64,000 nt of DNA, taken from the NCBI GenBank assembly GCA_002347365.1, contig DDWT01000029.1:33290-97289 (forward strand), read 5' to 3'. Below the pieces are notes generated by a model. It was not told the DNA's origin, ran no database searches, and saw only the letters and a list, made by a program, of their open reading frames with translations. A program made the position numbers and the translations under genes. This document shows, piece by piece, positions 62,258 to 64,000 of the stretch (the stretch's first letter is position 1; each line of letters starts with the position of its first letter). The stretch comes from Actinobacteria bacterium UBA2279. GTDB taxonomy: Bacteria > Actinomycetota > Coriobacteriia > Anaerosomatales > Anaerosomataceae.

Positions 62258-63715
62258 CTACTTGCTGTCACGCGCCCAATCGTCTTCGATGCGCACGATA
62301 TCATCTTCGCCGAGATACTCCCCAACCTGTACCTCGATGACTTGCAGGGGTACCACGCCGCAGTTCTCTATGCGGTGCACGGCACCCATCGGAATGAAGA
62401 TACTCTCATTGACATGGACCTCGACTATCTCTTTGTCGCGCGTTACGAGAGCCGTGCCGGCGACGACGATCCAATGCTCGCTTCGGTGGTGGTGGCGCTG
62501 CAGACTCGGCTTGGAGCCGGGCTTGATCTCGAGGAGTTTGATCTGGTAGCCGGGACCCTTCAGCAGGCTGGTCCATGAACCCCACGGCCGCAAAGACACC
62601 TTGGGCTGCGTGACCTCGGGGGCGCTCATCGCCTTCAGAGCGTCGACCACCTGACGCACATCCTGCGCACGGTCCTTGGGGAGAACGAGCGTCGCATCGG
62701 TGGTGTCTACGACGATGAGGTCTTTGACGCCCAGCGTGGCAACGAGCCGATCTGTCGAGTAGATGATCGAGTCGTGACTGTCGATATCCAGACCGCGGCC
62801 GATACGAACGTTGCCACCCTCATCGGCTGCGGTGACCCCTTCGAGGGCGAGCAGGGAGCCCACATCGCTCCAGTCGAGCGGCGCCGGAATCACTGCGACC
62901 CGATCAGAGCGCTCCATCACGGCAACGTCGATCGAGAGCGCCGACAGCGCAGCAAAGCGGGCACGCGCCTCATCGCTGTTGCGAAGGGCTGCCGGCTGCG
63001 ACGCGATCCATCGGGCGGCCTCGGCGATATCCGCCTCAGCTCCCCCCGCGCGATCTAGCTCCTCGAGCACCCGAGATGCTTTCATCACGAAGATGCCGGC
63101 GTTCCAGTAGTACTCGCCACTGGAAACGAACTGCTCCGCGCGCTCGAGATCAGGCTTCTCGACGAACTCGGCAACCACGTGCGGCGTGACCGATCCGACG
63201 GCGAACTCGCCCAGGGCGCCGGCGGCACGGATGTAACCGTATCCCGTCTCCGGCCTGCTCGGAGTGATGCCGATCGTGACGAGGTAGCCATCGAGGGCAA
63301 CACCCGTGGCGGCATGGATACAGTCCGCCCAGACATCGCCATCTTCGAGTATGTGATCCGAGGGGAGCACGACCATAACGCCATCAGGGTCCTGCTCAGC
63401 GACGAGCGCGGCCCCCAGCGCAATGGCCGGGGCAGTGTTGCGCGCGACGGGTTCTTGGATGTAACTAACCGCATGCAGTTGCGGGTCCGGCTGAGCCGTC
63501 AAGTGGTTGCGCAGCTCGTCGAAGAGACGTTCGTTGGTGACGATCGTGACGCCGTCTCCGCCACCCGTGAACGGGATGATGCGATGCACGGCCTGAGCAA
63601 TGAGCGACTCTTGGCCGAACATCGACAGAAGCTGCTTGGGATTGAGCTCTCGCGAGAGGGGCCAGAACCGCTGACCGCTGCCACCCGCGAGGATCATCGC
63701 GTGTATTTTGACCAT
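62258..63715 (-). CDS. manC: Mannose-1-phosphate guanylyltransferase/mannose-6-phosphate isomerase
   Basis: A 485-residue bifunctional enzyme. The N-terminal GTP transferase has ILAGGSGQRFWPLSRELNPKQ, VVLPSDHIL, and FVEKPDLE. The C-terminal cupin-type isomerase begins around PWGSWTSLL and has QRHHHRSEHWIVVAGTA. It makes GDP-mannose, the precursor for gmd and fcl. It heads the operon manC-fcl-legB-legC-ptmE-legI-legG and onward, with the shared promoter element about 65 bases upstream. Confidence 0.95.
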   Translation of the reverse strand: MVKIHAMILAGGSGQRFWPLSRELNPKQLLSMFGQESLIAQAVHRIIPFTGGGDGVTIVTNERLFDELRNHLTAQPDPQLHAVSYIQEPVARNTAPAIALGAALVAEQDPDGVMVVLPSDHILEDGDVWADCIHAATGVALDGYLVTIGITPSRPETGYGYIRAAGALGEFAVGSVTPHVVAEFVEKPDLERAEQFVSSGEYYWNAGIFVMKASRVLEELDRAGGAEADIAEAARWIASQPAALRNSDEARARFAALSALSIDVAVMERSDRVAVIPAPLDWSDVGSLLALEGVTAADEGGNVRIGRGLDIDSHDSIIYSTDRLVATLGVKDLIVVDTTDATLVLPKDRAQDVRQVVDALKAMSAPEVTQPKVSLRPWGSWTSLLKGPGYQIKLLEIKPGSKPSLQRHHHRSEHWIVVAGTALVTRDKEIVEVHVNESIFIPMGAVHRIENCGVVPLQVIEVQVGEYLGEDDIVRIEDDWARDSK

Positions 63716-63779
63716 GTGTCCGTCGCTTTCTCGTTCCGCGGCATGACAGCCACCGCTGACTTCAGACGCAGTGTTGTGA

Positions 63780-63870
63780 CAACTGCCAGACTATATCAGA
63801 ACGGTGCGCGCCGTCCGATCACGACACCGCTACGCACGCTGATGGAGGCTGAGCAATACGCCAGACTCGC
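63780..63870 (-). promoter_or_regulatory. Shared promoter element, copy 2 (for manC operon)
   Basis: A 91-bp element that resembles 51399-51486 and shares the core TGATATAGTCTGGCAGTTG at 63780-63798. The extended -10 is TGA TATAGT (63790-63798). The -35 place reads TCGGAC, which is poor. Transcription would start near 63783, 68 bases before manC. The upstream GCGTAGC and GCGAGTCT blocks are kept, which suggests a regulator site. Confidence 0.65.
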
Positions 63871-63890
63871 CCGCATCGGCCTCCTTCAGC

Positions 63891-64000
63891 TCACTGGGTT
63901 ACCGGTTGCATCGGTTCCGTTCGGATTCTGATCACATCGGCAACATCCTGACGGAACTCCGATGGCTGGAACACCTCTTCCCACATCAATCGAAGCAGCA
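63891..64000 (-). CDS. C-terminal end of an upstream gene (cut by window edge)
   Basis: A minus-strand frame enters from the window end and stops with TGA at 63891-63893 after 35 codons. It reads LLRLMWEEVFQPSEFRQDV and continues with a charged tail ending MQPVTQ. The composition looks like coding sequence rather than random, and the manC promoter element begins just after it. No family can be named. Confidence 0.45.
   Translation of the reverse strand, partial: LLRLMWEEVFQPSEFRQDVADVIRIRTEPMQPVTQ

Noticed and set aside
1..64000. CRISPR arrays, tRNA/rRNA genes, insertion sequences and prophage genes
   Set aside because: None recognised by eye. No direct-repeat arrays, transposase or integrase frames were seen, although a covariance-model search for RNAs could not be run.

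Overview
The window reads as a high-GC actinobacterial chromosome segment from an anaerobe that makes menaquinone and large amounts of c-type cytochrome. The best guess from content is a Coriobacteriia-type lineage related to the OPB41/Anaerosomatales group. This rests on gene content only (system II cytochrome c maturation, multiheme cytochromes, menaquinone methylation, Rex regulators, archaeal-style topoisomerase I) and not on any marker phylogeny. Almost every gene is on the minus strand. Only two genes, the STAS gene at 8030 and the flippase at 51490, are on the plus strand.

Region 1-14 kb is mostly housekeeping: the start of a class I fumarase alpha subunit and malate dehydrogenase (TCA steps), a nitrilase-like protein that seems to lack the catalytic cysteine, topA, an HD-domain protein, hypB and hypA (nickel insertion), tatC and a tatA/B gene, a pair of STAS-domain proteins, two small membrane-anchored proteins, an RseC/MucC-like protein, then an amidohydrolase, menG and a cobalamin-type radical SAM protein. 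The last three form a possible quinone-related group.

Region 14-32 kb is a respiratory, probably extracellular electron transfer, locus. It holds a divergent Rex-like regulator, lipoproteins, two membrane-anchored NHL beta-propellers, CcsA and ResB for heme attachment, a 12-site NapC/NirT-like cytochrome, a 15-site cytochrome, and a 2657-residue surface-type cytochrome with 33 CXXCH motifs. In that giant protein the hemes follow a 14-heme period (14+14+5) behind a stalk of about 1050 residues of Ig/fibronectin-like domains. A canonical Rex and a TPR protein follow next to it.

Region 32-64 kb is a cell-surface polysaccharide locus. It has an O-antigen ligase-like TPR protein, an initiating sugar-phosphate transferase, eight glycosyltransferases or glycosyltransferase-like proteins, a phosphohexomutase, an acyltransferase, a flippase, and nucleotide-sugar genes for GDP-mannose/GDP-fucose (manC, fcl, gmd and a gmd paralogue). 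It also has an almost complete set for a legionaminic-acid-like nonulosonate by the GDP-linked route (legB, legC, ptmE, legI, legG, a ptmA-like SDR, legF, plus a Gfo/Idh/MocA oxidoreductase and a small unknown protein). No legH N-acetyltransferase is visible.

Several promoters were read by eye. They share an extended -10 box (TGnTAnnnT). Two of them, upstream of manC and of an unknown 378-residue gene 12 kb away, share 19 identical bases inside a similar element of about 90 bp. No tRNA, rRNA, CRISPR array or insertion sequence was recognised.
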